From contig BGKB01000002.1 of NCBI GenBank assembly GCA_003116975.1, positions 124,001 through 188,000 of the forward strand: a stretch of DNA of 64,000 bases. Reading direction: 5' to 3'. Positions 30,907 to 41,701 of this stretch are shown here, in pieces. The notes below the pieces were generated by a model, which was given only the letters and a program-made list of their open reading frames with translations, searched no databases and was not told where the DNA came from. The position numbers were made by a program, and so were the translations under genes. Each line of letters opens with the position of its first letter. Within the stretch, counting starts at the first letter, position 1. This DNA comes from Aurantiochytrium sp. KH105 (taxonomy: Eukaryota > Sar > Bigyra > Thraustochytrida > Thraustochytriidae).

Positions 30907-31916
30907 CTTTGTCTTTGTTCTTTGGGTATAAGCAAACGTCGATCGATATCTTTTGGTTATAGATCTGCTGCATGAGCTCTGCGCGCTGCTGCTTCATCTG
31001 CGCCGTTGCGTGTTAATGATTGGCAGAAATTGTTGCATGCACCTCGCTACCTCGCTTATGATCGATTATGTATTTCCCTTCAAGTTAGGGTTCAGCGCGA
31101 GTGTGTGTGCAGCTTCGTCGAAGAACGACGTCAGAGCGCGTAGCACGTGTCCAACGTTCCTCGTGTACAGAAAATAGCTTATTCACTGTTATGCGACCAT
31201 TTTGGACGCCCAAAAAGGACCTCATCCGATTGCACGAGACTGCAGAGGGCGGGTACTCAACTCGGTCAATAAGAAGAAAGTACGCGCCCTGGCCTGCGCA
31301 TTTGCGTTTCGCCCAGCCTGCGCATTTGCGTTCCGCAGGGGTCAGGACATCGCAACTGATCCGCTACAGACGTATGCCATCCACGACTGTCAGGCTTGAC
31401 AAGATTGTCACATTGCAGGTCAGCCAGCGAGCGACCAGCGCGCGCGACCCGCGCGCGCCGCAACGCCCGCAAGTCCTGCAGCGCAAGCCCTGCAGCGCAC
31501 GCCCGCGAAACTCCATATCTTCATCAACGACTAAGATTAAGAGTCAAACATCAGTACAGCCTGCGCATTTGCGTTCCGCCCAGCCTGCGCTGCGCACTTG
31601 CGTTCCGGTTCGCTGTGCAGTGCTGTTTACAGTAAGTAGTAGCCTTGTGCGCTGAAAATACTGCGGCGAAGACTCTAGGCTACGCATTTGCGATTCTGTA
31701 GGCTGTGCACAATACTGTCTACGCTTTTTGGACGCTTCCTCATCGTTTCCTTTTGCGTTCCCAAAAGGTGCACTGGCTATACAAGTTGCAGACCAAGTTG
31801 TAAGCAGTACTTTGACCTCTCAATCTGTGGCAAATCAATATTGAAAGAGTATAGGTAAATTATTGACCGTTGATAAAGACATAAATTGCTGTTGATCTTT
31901 AGAGAAAGAACTCGGC
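30907..31916. other. duplicated spacer, unit B
   Basis: Parallels 34883-35807: the pseudoprotease upstream block (30920-30990), one copy of the ~150-bp minisatellite unit near 31149, then GC-rich CTGCAGCGCAAGCC repeats (31470-31500), and a mixed stretch to the 3' end of the VWA remnant. No gene of its own. Confidence 0.65.
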
Positions 31917-32598
31917 TCAAACCTTAACAAGGGGGGGCGCAGCGGCATCCTCTGCACAGCCGCAGTCGCCAATGCAGCCACCCTTGTGACCGCCACAGCC
32001 GCACGTCTCGTCGCAAGCGCATTTCTCGCGCTTGCGTAATTGCGATCCGAGCCGGCGCGAAAAAGATCCTTGGGAGACCATTACCGAGGCCAGTACTTCG
32101 AGCTCTTCGATGCGCTGAGACGCGCGCCGAAGGCGATCGATGCGCTTGACGATTATGCTCATGACGCCCGCGCGTGCCTTTTTCGATTGTTTCAACCTCT
32201 TCGTCTCCTTGTTGTGCTCGTGCTCAATTGTATCTGTGGGGAAGGGAACGAGATCGACGTCTGACGGACACTGCATTCCAATCGCTTCAGCCATCTCTCG
32301 CGGAATCTGCATGCTGTCGATTGCTTGGAAGACCTCCAAAAGTACGTTCGCGACCTTCTCGTTGGAGAGCTCGTCTCGATCAAGAACACTGAGGCCATAG
32401 TCAATGAGCTTGATGGCGGTCCGCAGCTCACTGTATTGTAGCGCATCGGGATCATCTTCAGCTTTAGTAGCCGCATCTTCAAGAGATCTTTTCGTGAAGA
32501 CCCGTGCCTCCGGAGAGGCGTCGTTTTTCAAATCGTCAATGCATGAATCTCCTCCAGCAATGCTTCCCGCTTCAGCGTTGCAATCACCCTTGCTGGCA
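31917..32598 (-). pseudogene. truncated class I VWA gene (C-terminal third only)
   Basis: About 680 bp nearly identical to the 3' third of the complete gene at 35808-37700: same KLIDYGLSVLDRDELSNEKV, AIDSMQIPREMAEAIGMQC and cysteine-rich tail KCACDETCGCGGHKGGC. It lacks the VWA domain altogether. A 4-base deletion near 32543 breaks the frame before the segment ends, and at about 32598 the sequence switches abruptly into the GC-rich linker. So this is a remnant produced by the segmental duplication, not a gene. Confidence 0.88.
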
Positions 32599-33755
32599 CG
32601 TGCGTTCGGCCCAGCCTGCGCACGTGCGTTCCGGTTCGCTGTGCATGCTGCAGCTGTTCACGCTAAAAGGGAACTTAGGAGTCAGGTGCTCGCGAAGACA
32701 TCTCGTACTCATCCGTTACAGACGTGCGTCATCCACAAACCTCAGCACAGGCGTCACGTTGCAGGGCCGGCGAGCAGCCAGCGCCCGCGGCCCGGTCGTG
32801 CGACGCGCGCGCGCGCCGCAATGCACACGCCGCAGCGCGCGCCGGCCCGGACGGCCATGGACACTTCGCAGCGCGCCCAGCCCGGACGGCCATGGACACT
32901 TCGCAGCGCGCACACACCGCCGGCCGCGCGCCGCCGCAATGCACACGCCGCTCCGCACGCGGCACGGCTGGCCGGTGCGCACGCCGCGGCGCAAGCCCTG
33001 CAGCGCGTTCGCCCGTCGAGACGGCCGGCCGCTCGGCCGCGCGGCCCCTCCCAAACTATCGAACTTGAGAAGAAAATACTGCGGCGAGTAATGGTTTCTG
33101 TTGGTTGGCGGTCGGTGCACGATACTATTTTAGGCTTTCTGCAACACGCATTCACGCCGTTTTTCTTTGCGTTCCCATTGGGTGCGCTGGCTATACAAGT
33201 TGCAGATCAAGCCGTAGCTGTAGATAGTAGCACTTCGACCTCTCAATTTGTGACAAATCGCGATTCAGAAAAGAGAAGTCGAAGTTTCGATCAATTCTGG
33301 CTAAACTTCGGGAATGGCGGCATCTAGTACCCGGAATTCTCGGCGAATTTTTTCACCGATTGGCGGCAGGCTCGGGTAGTGCCACTAACCGAAATTCACG
33401 GCTGCCAATCAGAACCTACTTCTTCAATTACCTTCGGGGTCTCCTTTATTCTTGTGATTTGGCGACCTGGTCTCCGCCCTCCTTGCAAAGTTGCACCGAG
33501 ATTTCTCTGATGGGCGTGGAGCTGCTCGCGCGGGCTGCTGACGCCTCACCACGGTCGTCAGACCCGCAGGGCTGGTCGAAGCTGCGCCGCTGCAGCGAGT
33601 AAGCGAGTCCTCGTCGCGCGTCAGTGCGAGCCGCGCCCTGCGGACGTGCCGTGGCTGTTCATGCGCCCTCATCGTTCGCGCAAAAGCCCGTGTAGCAAGC
33701 AGTGGCCCGGAGCGCGAGGTCGGACATGGCGCGATGGCGGAAGCACATCAACGTC
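32599..33755. repeat. 1.1-kb linker duplication, copy 2
   Basis: Second copy of the block at 28664-29783, joined on its left to the truncated VWA remnant. It contains a ~36-bp internal tandem duplication near 32870-32905 (CGGACGGCCATGGACACTTC twice), absent from copy 1. Identity elsewhere looks above 95 percent by eye. Confidence 0.88.
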
Positions 33756-33817
33756 CGGGCAAGATAAATCACATTCTTAGATATCATTGTTTATTCTGAA
33801 TGTGATCATTAGCGTAC

Positions 33818-34882
33818 TCAAAGCATGAAGAGACCAGCGACGAGCGACAACACGAAGCTGACGCCAAGAATGCGACGCGTAGCAGAACTCGGAGAAGTCC
33901 CGTCCGTATCATCCTCTCCATTGCTCCCAGTATAAGAAGTATAAGTAACGACCCCAGGACCAACAATGGAGTCGATCCAGCTCTTATACGCCGCAACGCT
34001 CGTATAGACACCGGGATATCCATCGCGAGCGCATCCATCGCTAAAAGAGGCAATCCCGAGCTGAATGTCTTCTGAGCCCTGAGTAAGAAAAAGGGGACCA
34101 CCAACGTCGCGATGGCAAATGCCCTTGCCAGGAGCCGCCGCACACAAGTACTGATCGAGATTAGAAGAAAGGTCGTATGCACTTGCACAAGCGTCTGTAT
34201 CGACAACGTTCACGTAGACGCTCCGCAGCTCATCGTTGTCTGGGTCTTCATTCGTCGCGCCGTATCCGAGGACCTGGACAGGTGTTCCATCGTCGAGCGA
34301 GGATCCAGCAGCCGCAAGCGAGACAGGAGGAGGCAAATCCGCAGGATCCATGTATTGCTGAATTTCGATGATGGCAATATCGTTTTCTAAAGCACCGCTC
34401 GTCAAGACAGAAAATTCCGGGTGGGGGTTGAACAGAACATCGTGGCCGACAGTGTAGTTTGCAATTTCAAAAAAGAAAGCATCTTCGTCGTTCGAATATT
34501 CAAAATGGTCGTCAAAGAAGAAAAGTGCATAGAAATAATAGAGAGACGAATGATCCGTCGGAGTGCAATTTGCTGCAGTGAGAAAGAAGTGAGAAACAGA
34601 GCTTGCAGAGCCAATGTATGACCCTCCACAGAACTGATGAGTAACATCATTGAAGTAGAACTGAATGTGCACCATCCACGGATTGACCGTAGGACTGATT
34701 GTCGTTCCTCCAAAAATACGAGGGTTTACTCCTCTCTTGACAGCCGACTCATCAAAGCGAAGCTCGCGGTCCATCGTAGCGCACGCAGAGCCGGACCCGA
34801 GAGCTATGCTAGGGCTCGTCCAGCATGCAAGCACGGTTGCCAAGATCATGCAGGGAATGAGCATGCTTGCGCCAGCCTTCAT
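33818..34882 (-). CDS. GPI-anchored trypsin-fold pseudoprotease, copy 3 (intact)
   Basis: An intact 354-residue S1A-family protein from ATG 34882. Residues 1-28 are a signal peptide (MLIPCMILATVLACW core). The chymotrypsin fold starts at RIFGGTTISPTVNPW and keeps CGGSYIGSAS, ENDIAIIEI (Asp102), LGYGA, CHRDVGGPLF and GYPGVYTSV. But catalytic His57 is Asn (LTAANC), Ser195 is Val, and the oxyanion Gly193 is Arg, so it cannot work as a serine protease. A Thr/Ser/Gly-rich stalk leads to a terminal hydrophobic segment (LGVSFVLSLVAGLFML) with nothing after it, the pattern of a GPI-anchor signal. A surface binding protein is the natural reading. The partner is unknown. Two broken paralogues lie at 26.7 and 29.8 kb. 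Confidence 0.85.
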   Translation of the reverse strand: MKAGASMLIPCMILATVLACWTSPSIALGSGSACATMDRELRFDESAVKRGVNPRIFGGTTISPTVNPWMVHIQFYFNDVTHQFCGGSYIGSASSVSHFFLTAANCTPTDHSSLYYFYALFFFDDHFEYSNDEDAFFFEIANYTVGHDVLFNPHPEFSVLTSGALENDIAIIEIQQYMDPADLPPPVSLAAAGSSLDDGTPVQVLGYGATNEDPDNDELRSVYVNVVDTDACASAYDLSSNLDQYLCAAAPGKGICHRDVGGPLFLTQGSEDIQLGIASFSDGCARDGYPGVYTSVAAYKSWIDSIVGPGVVTYTSYTGSNGEDDTDGTSPSSATRRILGVSFVLSLVAGLFML

Positions 34883-35807
34883 CTTTGTTCTTCAAAATTC
34901 TAAGCAAACGTCGATCGATATCTTTTGGTTTGGGATCTGCAGCATGAGCTTTGCGCGCTGCTGCTGCATCTGCGCCACTGCGTATTATTTGTTAATTTAA
35001 ATTAAATGCTTGGCAGACGTCGTCAGAGCGTGTGGCACGTGTCTGACGTTCCCCAAGTACAGAAAATAGCTTATTCACTTATTCACTGTTACGCAACCAT
35101 TTCGTACGCCCAAGAAGGACCTCATCCGATTGCACGAGACTGCAGAGGGCGGATACTCGCCGAGCCGGTCCATAAAAAGAAAGTACGCGCCCCGGCCGGC
35201 GCATTTGCGTTTCGCCCAGCCTGCGCAGGGGTCAGGACATCGCAACTGATCCGCTACAGCCGTATGCCATCCACGACTGTCAGGCTTGACATAATTTGTC
35301 ACATTGCAGGTCAGCCAGCGAGCGACCAGCGCGCGCGACCCGCGCGCGCTGCAACGCCCGCAAGTCCTGCAGCGCAAGCCCTGCAGCGCAAGCCCTGCAG
35401 CGCAAGCCCGCGATACTCCCAATCTTCATCAACGACGAAGATTAAGAGTCAAACATCAGTACAGCCTGCGCATTTGCGTTCCGCCCAGCCTGCTCTGCGC
35501 ACTTGCGTTCCGGTTCGCTATGCAGTATAGTAGCCTTGTGCGCTGAAAATACTACGGCGAAGACTCTTGGCTACGCATTTGCGATTCTGTAGGCTCTTCA
35601 CAATACTGTTACGCTTTTTGGACCACGCTTCCTCATCGTTTCCTTTTGCGTTCCCAGAAGGTGCACTGGCTACACAAGTTGCATACTAAGCCGTAAGCGG
35701 CACTTTGACCTCTCGATTTGTGGCAAATCGATCCTGAAAGAGAAGTTAAATTATCGATCGTTGATAACGACATAAATTGCTGTTGATCTTTAGAGAAAGA
35801 ACTCGGC
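34883..35807. other. duplicated spacer, unit C
   Basis: The upstream block AAGCAAACGTCGATCGATAT is at 34900-34930 and is shared by all three pseudoprotease genes, so it is the best candidate for their promoter. A single minisatellite unit (near 35041) and a CTGCAGCGCAAGCC tandem (35370-35410) follow. No gene. Confidence 0.6.
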
Positions 35808-37700
35808 TCAAACCTTAACAAGGGGTGGCGCAGCGGCATCCTCTGCACAGCTGCAGTCGCCAATGCAGCCACCCTTGTGACCGCCACAGCCGCACGTCTC
35901 GTCGCAGGCGCATTTCTCGCGCTTGCGTAATTGCGATCGGAGCCGGCGCGAAAAAGATCTGCGGGAGACCATTTCCGAGGCAAGCACTTCGAGCTGTTCG
36001 AGGCGCTGAGACGCGCGCCGAAGGCGATCGATGCGGTTGGCGATCATACTCATGACGCCCGCGCGTGCCTTTTTCGATTGTTTCAACCTCTTCGTCTCCT
36101 TGTTGTGCTCGTGCTCAATTGTATCTGTGGGGAAGGGAACGAGATCGACGTCTGACGAACACTGCATTCCAATCGCTTCAGCCATCTCTCGCGGAATCTG
36201 CATGCTGTCGATTGCTTGGAAGACCTCCAAAAGTACGTTCGCGACCTTCTCGTTGGAGAGCTCGTCTCGATCAAGAACACTGAGGCCATAATCAATGAGC
36301 TTGATGGCGGTCCGCAGCTCACTGTATTGCAGCGCATCGGGATCATCTTCAGCTTTAGTAGCCGCATCTTCAAGAGATCTTTTCGTGAAGACCCGTGCCT
36401 CCGGAGAGGCGTCGTTTTTCAGATCGTCAACGCATGGATGAATCTCCTCCAGCAATGCTTCCCGCTTCAGTGTTGCAATCACCCTTGCTGGCACCTCGAT
36501 GCTCGGTCCGTCTTCGTCGTCAATAATGTCAATGCGCAGCTCCAGAACAAGGACGTTCTTACGATCGGGAGAGTTTCGGCGGTGCGTATGGACTTGAATC
36601 GTTGCGAAATGCAAACCCTGTACCGATCCCTGTTGACCATCGAAAAGGACTGGAACGCTCAAGGAAAAGGCGCGAGACGAGTTGAAGGCACCCTTAGCGA
36701 GGTCAATCTCACAGGAATGCTCCGTCTGCGACTCATCCTCGTAAAGAGTAAAATCCTTGGGGAGGCGTTTGAGCTTTTGCTGATTCAATTGCACCAGTCC
36801 GCGAGCTTCCTCGGGAATGTGGACAGAGAGGGTGTTTCCCCAATTGGAACCATTAATGCGACGAGTGTTCGTTTCAGCGTTCTCGTTGGTACCGTTAATA
36901 GTTAGTGTCCCCGAGAAACGAGCACGGAGCTCATTCAGAAAGGCAATGGCGCTCTCGTCCGTGTCGATCGGAAATGTGTGCAAGTTGCAGGAAGTAAAGA
37001 CTTGGCCTTCGAGACCTCCTTCCTCGCATTTCCGAAGATTTGCTACGCGGCGCAGAATATCCTTTGTTATGCTGTGAGTTTCTTCGGGATCTCCCGCCCA
37101 CCCGTCACTTGTGAGACGAATTTCGAGTCGCTCAGGAAGCTCTTCCGCGGCCGAGGAGAACTGAGACTCGAGTCTCAAAAGCTCCTCAAATCCAGTTGCC
37201 ATTTGGGTTCCGCCGTCTGCGTTCAGATTGTCAACCTTTTGCATGAGATCGGCGACGCTTGCTCCATCGAGCTTGACAAAAGGCGAAACGCACGTTGCCA
37301 CATGATTGAAGGCAATCACGGCGCAGTGGATATCCTCATCGTCCACATCGAGCTGGCTGATCCAGTCTCCAAACAATTTCTTTGCCTGAACCGAGCGATT
37401 GCCAGCCATGCTCCCGCTAAAGTCCATTAACCACACCACAGAGTACCCTCCCTTGTCCTCCACCTCAGCGAGCGTGTACTTGACGTGCAGGAAGACCTCA
37501 TCTCCCATGGTGTCCAGATTGAACGTCTCCGGGTATCCCACTTCGAAGGAGGAGAAGACGTCATTCGAGTCATGAAGGGTCGCCCAGGTCTCCTTGCTCT
37601 TGCTCGTCGCTTCGGCTTCGCCATCGGCCTCCAATACGCCATCGACCCCGTCCTCTTCAATGGGCTCCAGCACGTCGCTTTCCTCGTCTAGGGTTGCCAT
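35808..37700 (-). CDS. class I VWA protein, Cys-rich tail (gene VWA-I a)
   Basis: The frame to 37748 starts at TTG; the first ATG is at 37700 in good Kozak context (A at -3, G at +4), giving 630 residues. An acidic N-terminus is followed by a VWA domain at ~75-260 with a complete MIDAS: DFSGS (~residue 90), Thr in GGTQMATG, Asp in TSDGWAG. Next is a beta-rich region with NGSNWGNTLSVHIPEEAR and LPKDFTLYEDE, a helical region (KLIDYGLSVLDRDE), and a C-terminal cluster KC-x-C-D-x2-C-x-C-GG-x2-GGC-x-G-x-C-x-C that probably binds zinc. No signal peptide or membrane segment. VWA domains with MIDAS usually bind a protein partner through a metal ion. The truncated copy at 31917-32598 derives from it. 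Confidence 0.85.
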   Translation of the reverse strand: MATLDEESDVLEPIEEDGVDGVLEADGEAEATSKSKETWATLHDSNDVFSSFEVGYPETFNLDTMGDEVFLHVKYTLAEVEDKGGYSVVWLMDFSGSMAGNRSVQAKKLFGDWISQLDVDDEDIHCAVIAFNHVATCVSPFVKLDGASVADLMQKVDNLNADGGTQMATGFEELLRLESQFSSAAEELPERLEIRLTSDGWAGDPEETHSITKDILRRVANLRKCEEGGLEGQVFTSCNLHTFPIDTDESAIAFLNELRARFSGTLTINGTNENAETNTRRINGSNWGNTLSVHIPEEARGLVQLNQQKLKRLPKDFTLYEDESQTEHSCEIDLAKGAFNSSRAFSLSVPVLFDGQQGSVQGLHFATIQVHTHRRNSPDRKNVLVLELRIDIIDDEDGPSIEVPARVIATLKREALLEEIHPCVDDLKNDASPEARVFTKRSLEDAATKAEDDPDALQYSELRTAIKLIDYGLSVLDRDELSNEKVANVLLEVFQAIDSMQIPREMAEAIGMQCSSDVDLVPFPTDTIEHEHNKETKRLKQSKKARAGVMSMIANRIDRLRRASQRLEQLEVLASEMVSRRSFSRRLRSQLRKREKCACDETCGCGGHKGGCIGDCSCAEDAAAPPLVKV

Positions 37701-39769
37701 TGTTGCTCGCAAGGTTGGCGGACTGCTCTGGTAGTGCGGCCGGCCCAAGGAGAAGGCCGTCGCGCGATCCGACCTCTTGGCCGCGCTAAGCTTTCTCTAC
37801 GCCAAAGTAGTTTGTTACAAGTTATACAATAAAAGCAGACTTTGGCGACCCTTTCTCTTCCTCTTCCTTTTCTCACGTCTCCTCTCTTGCTCCTTCTCTT
37901 CTTCCTCTTCCTTTTCACAAGAAGACTCTCTCACGCGGCTCCGTCGCTCCGTCGCCGCGGGCTGCACGCGCTGCTGCGGTGCTGCTCGATCTTTGTTCGC
38001 CCTTGACATCGGGCACCAACCAATCAAGAGAAGGACAAGAAGCCGCGGCGCGTGCGTCTGCATGGCGTAGCCATGCCGCAGCGCAGCCAGAAAGTCGAGG
38101 TCGCGATTCTTGAGCGGTGCGCGGACGGAGCCTGGCGGCTCGAGGCGCACACACGCGAGCCGCGGCCACCTAAGAAACCGAGTCTTGACGAAGAGACGCG
38201 GACACGGCGCGGAGCCTCGACGCTCGTGCCGGCGGCAGCGGCACGCGGCAGCGGCGCGACGGCTGCTCGCTGCAGCGTCCGACTTCGAGACGTGGAGCCA
38301 AACGCCCAGTCTGCTCGCTGAATGGTTCGTTGGCCGGTGGCGGCTAGCTGGTCTGTCCTGATTGATGGCTCCGCACTAGCTTTTTGCGGGGCCGGGCAGC
38401 GTGAAAAGTCTCAGTAGTAGACTTCACTAGCCAGAAAACTTAAGAGTAATAGCTTTCAGTGCGCCGACGTATAGTCGAAACATCGCTGATGGTATTGGAA
38501 AAAAAGACCTGCAGCGACGTCTGCCTCTTCCTCCTCTTTCATCTTACAGGAAAATATCCTCACGCGGCTCCGTTGCCGCGGCAGCGGGCTGGCTGCACGC
38601 GTTGCGCGGGCGGCACGCGCTGCTGCTGCAGCTGCCAGCTGCGCGATCTCCGTTCGCCCTTAACACAGGCCGCCAACCAATCAAAGAAAGGGCAAGAAGC
38701 CGCGGCGCGTGCGTCTGCACGTAGCCATGTCGCAGCGCAGCCAGCAAGTTGAGGCCGCGATTCTTGAGCGGTGCGCCCGGTTTGGCGGACGGAGCCTGGT
38801 GGCTCGGGGCGCACACACACGAGCCGCGGCACCTAAGAAACGGAGCCTTGATGAAGAGACGCGGACACGGCGCGGAGCTAGCCTCGACGCTGCGTGCCGG
38901 CGGCAGCGGCACGCGGCGCGACGGCTGCTCGCTGTCGCGTCCGACTTCGAGACGTGGAGCCAAACGTCCATATGCGTCGGTTCACCGGTCGGCTGGTGTG
39001 GATGGATCTTTGGCCGGCTAGCTGGTCTGTCCTGATTGATGGCTCCGCACTAGCTTTTTGCGGGGCCGGGCAGCGTGAAAAGTCTCAGTAGACTTCACTA
39101 GCCAGAAGACTTACAGTATAGTAATAGCTTTCAGTGCGCCGACGGAGCCGAAACATCGCTGATATTATCGAAAAAGACCTGCAGCGACGTCACGGTCTGC
39201 CTCTTCCTCCTCTTTCATCTTACAGGAAAACTTCCTCACGCGGCTCCGTTGCCGCGGCAGCGGCTGCGGGCTGCACGCGTTGCTGCGGGCGGCACGCGCT
39301 GCTGCTGCAGCTGCCAGCTGCGTGATCTTCGTTCGCCCTTGAGACCGTCCGCGAAGCTATCAACAGAAGGTCATGAGGCCGCGGTGCGAGCGTCTGCATG
39401 GCGTCGAGCTGCAGCGCATCCAGTCACCACGAGGTCGGGGGCCTTTGAGCCGTGCACGCACTTCGGCGGACGGAGCCTGGTGACTCGGGGAGCGCACACA
39501 CACATATAGACACGAGCCTCTGCGCCAAGATGAAGCGACTGCGACGAGCGCACGGCGCCGAAAGAGCCTCGACGCCCGACGGCAGCGGCACGCGGCGCGA
39601 CGGCTACTGCAGCTGCTGCTGGCTGCAGCGTCCGACTCCGAGGCCTGAAGCCTCCGTGTGCGTTGGTCCAGAGGACAGCTGGTCTGCAGGCCGCAGAAGC
39701 TCCACATGCGGAACGGGGGGCAGCGTGGAAAATCATTATTTTGTTTTTTGGAGACGGGTGACTACACGA
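37701..39769. repeat. three-copy ~650-bp tandem repeat
   Basis: Three units begin near 37930, 38563 and 39236 at CTCACGCGGCTCCGT and share GTTCGCCCTTGA, CCAACCAATCAA, GCCGCGGCGCGTGCGTCTGCA and GCGGACACGGCGCGGAGC. Units 1 and 2 also share CGCACTAGCTTTTTGCGGGG and CTTTCAGTGCGCCGACG. Unit 3 is the most diverged. Each unit start is preceded by a pyrimidine-rich tract with TTCATCTTACAG (units 2 and 3), which looks like a 3' splice site. Frames inside (for example + 38052-38321 and + 38709-39035) are only partly conserved, so I do not call a gene. Confidence 0.85.
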
Positions 39770-41701
39770 CTAATAACATTCGGCCTGCTCCTTGATCTGC
39801 GGCAGAGTGTCATGGGTGCTTGCGGCGCAGCCGCAATTGCCGTAGCAGCCGCCGTCACGACCGCCGCAAGCGCAATCATCGTCACATTGACATTTCTCGC
39901 GCCTCTTCATCTGCACGCGAATGCGTCGAGCGAGCGATTTGCGAGCAACGAGTTCACTCGAGAGTTTCTGGATCTCGGCCACGCGGCCTGAAGGCCGGCG
40001 GATCTTGTCAATCTTCCTCGTGAGAATATCGATGATACCCTTACGGGTCTTTTTCGATTTTGACACGGTCGCGTCCGGAGAACTCGACGACGATGGGTTT
40101 TTGCCTGATGGAAACGGGACGAGATCCTCGTCCGAAGGATTATCCAGGCCGATAGCCTCGCAAAGGTGCCGCGGAATCTGCATTGTATCGATGGCTTGAA
40201 AAATCTCGAATAAGAGATTCGCAGCTTCCGAGTTACTCATCTCGGATTCTTCGTTCTCGTTGATCATCGCGAGGCCATAATCAATGAGCTTCATCGTAGT
40301 TTGCAGCTCAAACCATTCAAGAGCCTCGGGGTCATCCTCGACCTTGACATAACAATCTTCGAGGGAGTCTACAGTTTCGTCACGAGCTTTCGATGAAGCG
40401 TCATCTTTGAGCTTGGTGATGACAGGTCGGAACTCCTCCTTCACGGCCTCTCTCATGATCGTTGCCCTCATCTCTGCCGGGGGGGGTGGCATTGTAAAAT
40501 CTTTCGAGGTCGAGATGCGCAATTTGACCTCGACTTTATTCTTGCGAGCCGCCGCTGCTCCGCGATGTGTTTGCACCTTCAGTGTTGCAAAGTGAAAATC
40601 GGTAAGCGGTTCTTCCAAAGAATCGAGCAAAACCTCGATTGTAAACGTGCGCTTTGAGCCACTGGCACCTTTGGCAAGATCCATTTCGCAGTGATATTCA
40701 GAAAGTGCTTCATCTTGGTAGAGCGTAAAGTCTTTGGGGAGATTCTGACGGAGGTACTTGCGATTGATTTGAAAATTGTCGCGAGCTTGTTCTGGGATGT
40801 CGACAGAAAGGGTATTGCCCCAATTCGAACCGTCCACATAGCGAACATTTTCGAGACTTTCCTGGCCTTGGGATCGAATCGTCATAGTTCCCGTGAAGGT
40901 TTTCGTGAGTCCAAGCAAGAATTCAATGGCGCCGTCATCGGCATCAATGGCAACCGTATGAAGGTTGCACGAGGTGAAAACCTGTCCCGAAATAGCGTCT
41001 TCTTCTTCGTCGTCGTCGTGGCCGTTCCGGAACCGTTGTATGTCTCGCAAGAGGCTCGCGGCTCGATCGTTTGTCTCATCGCGGTCAAATGCTTCTCCAT
41101 CACTGGTAAGATGAATTTCGAGGCGTTCTGGGATTTCTTCTTGAGCACCAGCGAGCTCAGTCTCAAGTTTGATAAGCTGCTCGAATGCGTTGTTCATGTA
41201 TGTGCTGCCGTTCGCTTCCAAAGCATTCACTTTATCCTGGAGATCGGCGACAGATTCCGCATCGAGCCTAACAAAGGGAGAAACGCAAGTTGCAAAGCTC
41301 TCAAACGAGATGACTGCGCAATATATTTCCTCTTTTTCAAGATCGAGTCTCGTGATCCAATTCGAGAATATTTGCTTCGCTTCTCTCTCACGATCACCAT
41401 ACATACTCCCGCTAAAGTCCATGAGCCACGCTGCAGCGTACCCTCCCCTTTCTCTGACCTCATTGAGCGTGTACGAGACATGCAGCCGAATCTCATCGCC
41501 TTCGCTGTCGAGGGAGGCCCCGGCCGGGTGCGTCACGTCAAATGTTGAAAAGATGTCGTTCGAGTCGCTGACGACGGTGAACCCACTCCCAGCGGGCTGC
41601 GACTGCCGCACGTCGTCCGCCTCAGCCGCAGCTGCCGCGGCTGCGGCGCCGTCGGCTCCCGCATCCTCCCCTTGCGGAGTCGGCGTCGTCTCTTGCGTCA
41701 T
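39770..41701 (-). CDS. class I VWA protein (gene VWA-I b), head-to-head pair 1
   Basis: The frame to 41833 begins at TTG; the ATG at 41701 (MTQETTPTP, A at -3) parallels the start of VWA-I a and gives 643 residues. MIDAS is complete: DFSGS in AAWLMDFSGSMYGD, Thr in GSTYMNNA, Asp in LTSDGEAFD. It shares the downstream plan of VWA-I a: DGSNWGNTLSVDIPEQAR, LPKDFTLYQDE, KLIDYGLAMI, AIDTMQIPRHL and the tail KCQCDDDCACGGRDGGC. It reads away from the class II gene at 42756, with a 1.05-kb shared upstream region. Sequence identity to VWA-I a is moderate, so the duplication is old compared with the nearby segmental copies. Cytosolic by lack of targeting signals. Confidence 0.85.
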   Translation of the reverse strand: MTQETTPTPQGEDAGADGAAAAAAAAEADDVRQSQPAGSGFTVVSDSNDIFSTFDVTHPAGASLDSEGDEIRLHVSYTLNEVRERGGYAAAWLMDFSGSMYGDREREAKQIFSNWITRLDLEKEEIYCAVISFESFATCVSPFVRLDAESVADLQDKVNALEANGSTYMNNAFEQLIKLETELAGAQEEIPERLEIHLTSDGEAFDRDETNDRAASLLRDIQRFRNGHDDDEEEDAISGQVFTSCNLHTVAIDADDGAIEFLLGLTKTFTGTMTIRSQGQESLENVRYVDGSNWGNTLSVDIPEQARDNFQINRKYLRQNLPKDFTLYQDEALSEYHCEMDLAKGASGSKRTFTIEVLLDSLEEPLTDFHFATLKVQTHRGAAAARKNKVEVKLRISTSKDFTMPPPPAEMRATIMREAVKEEFRPVITKLKDDASSKARDETVDSLEDCYVKVEDDPEALEWFELQTTMKLIDYGLAMINENEESEMSNSEAANLLFEIFQAIDTMQIPRHLCEAIGLDNPSDEDLVPFPSGKNPSSSSSPDATVSKSKKTRKGIIDILTRKIDKIRRPSGRVAEIQKLSSELVARKSLARRIRVQMKRREKCQCDDDCACGGRDGGCYGNCGCAASTHDTLPQIKEQAECY

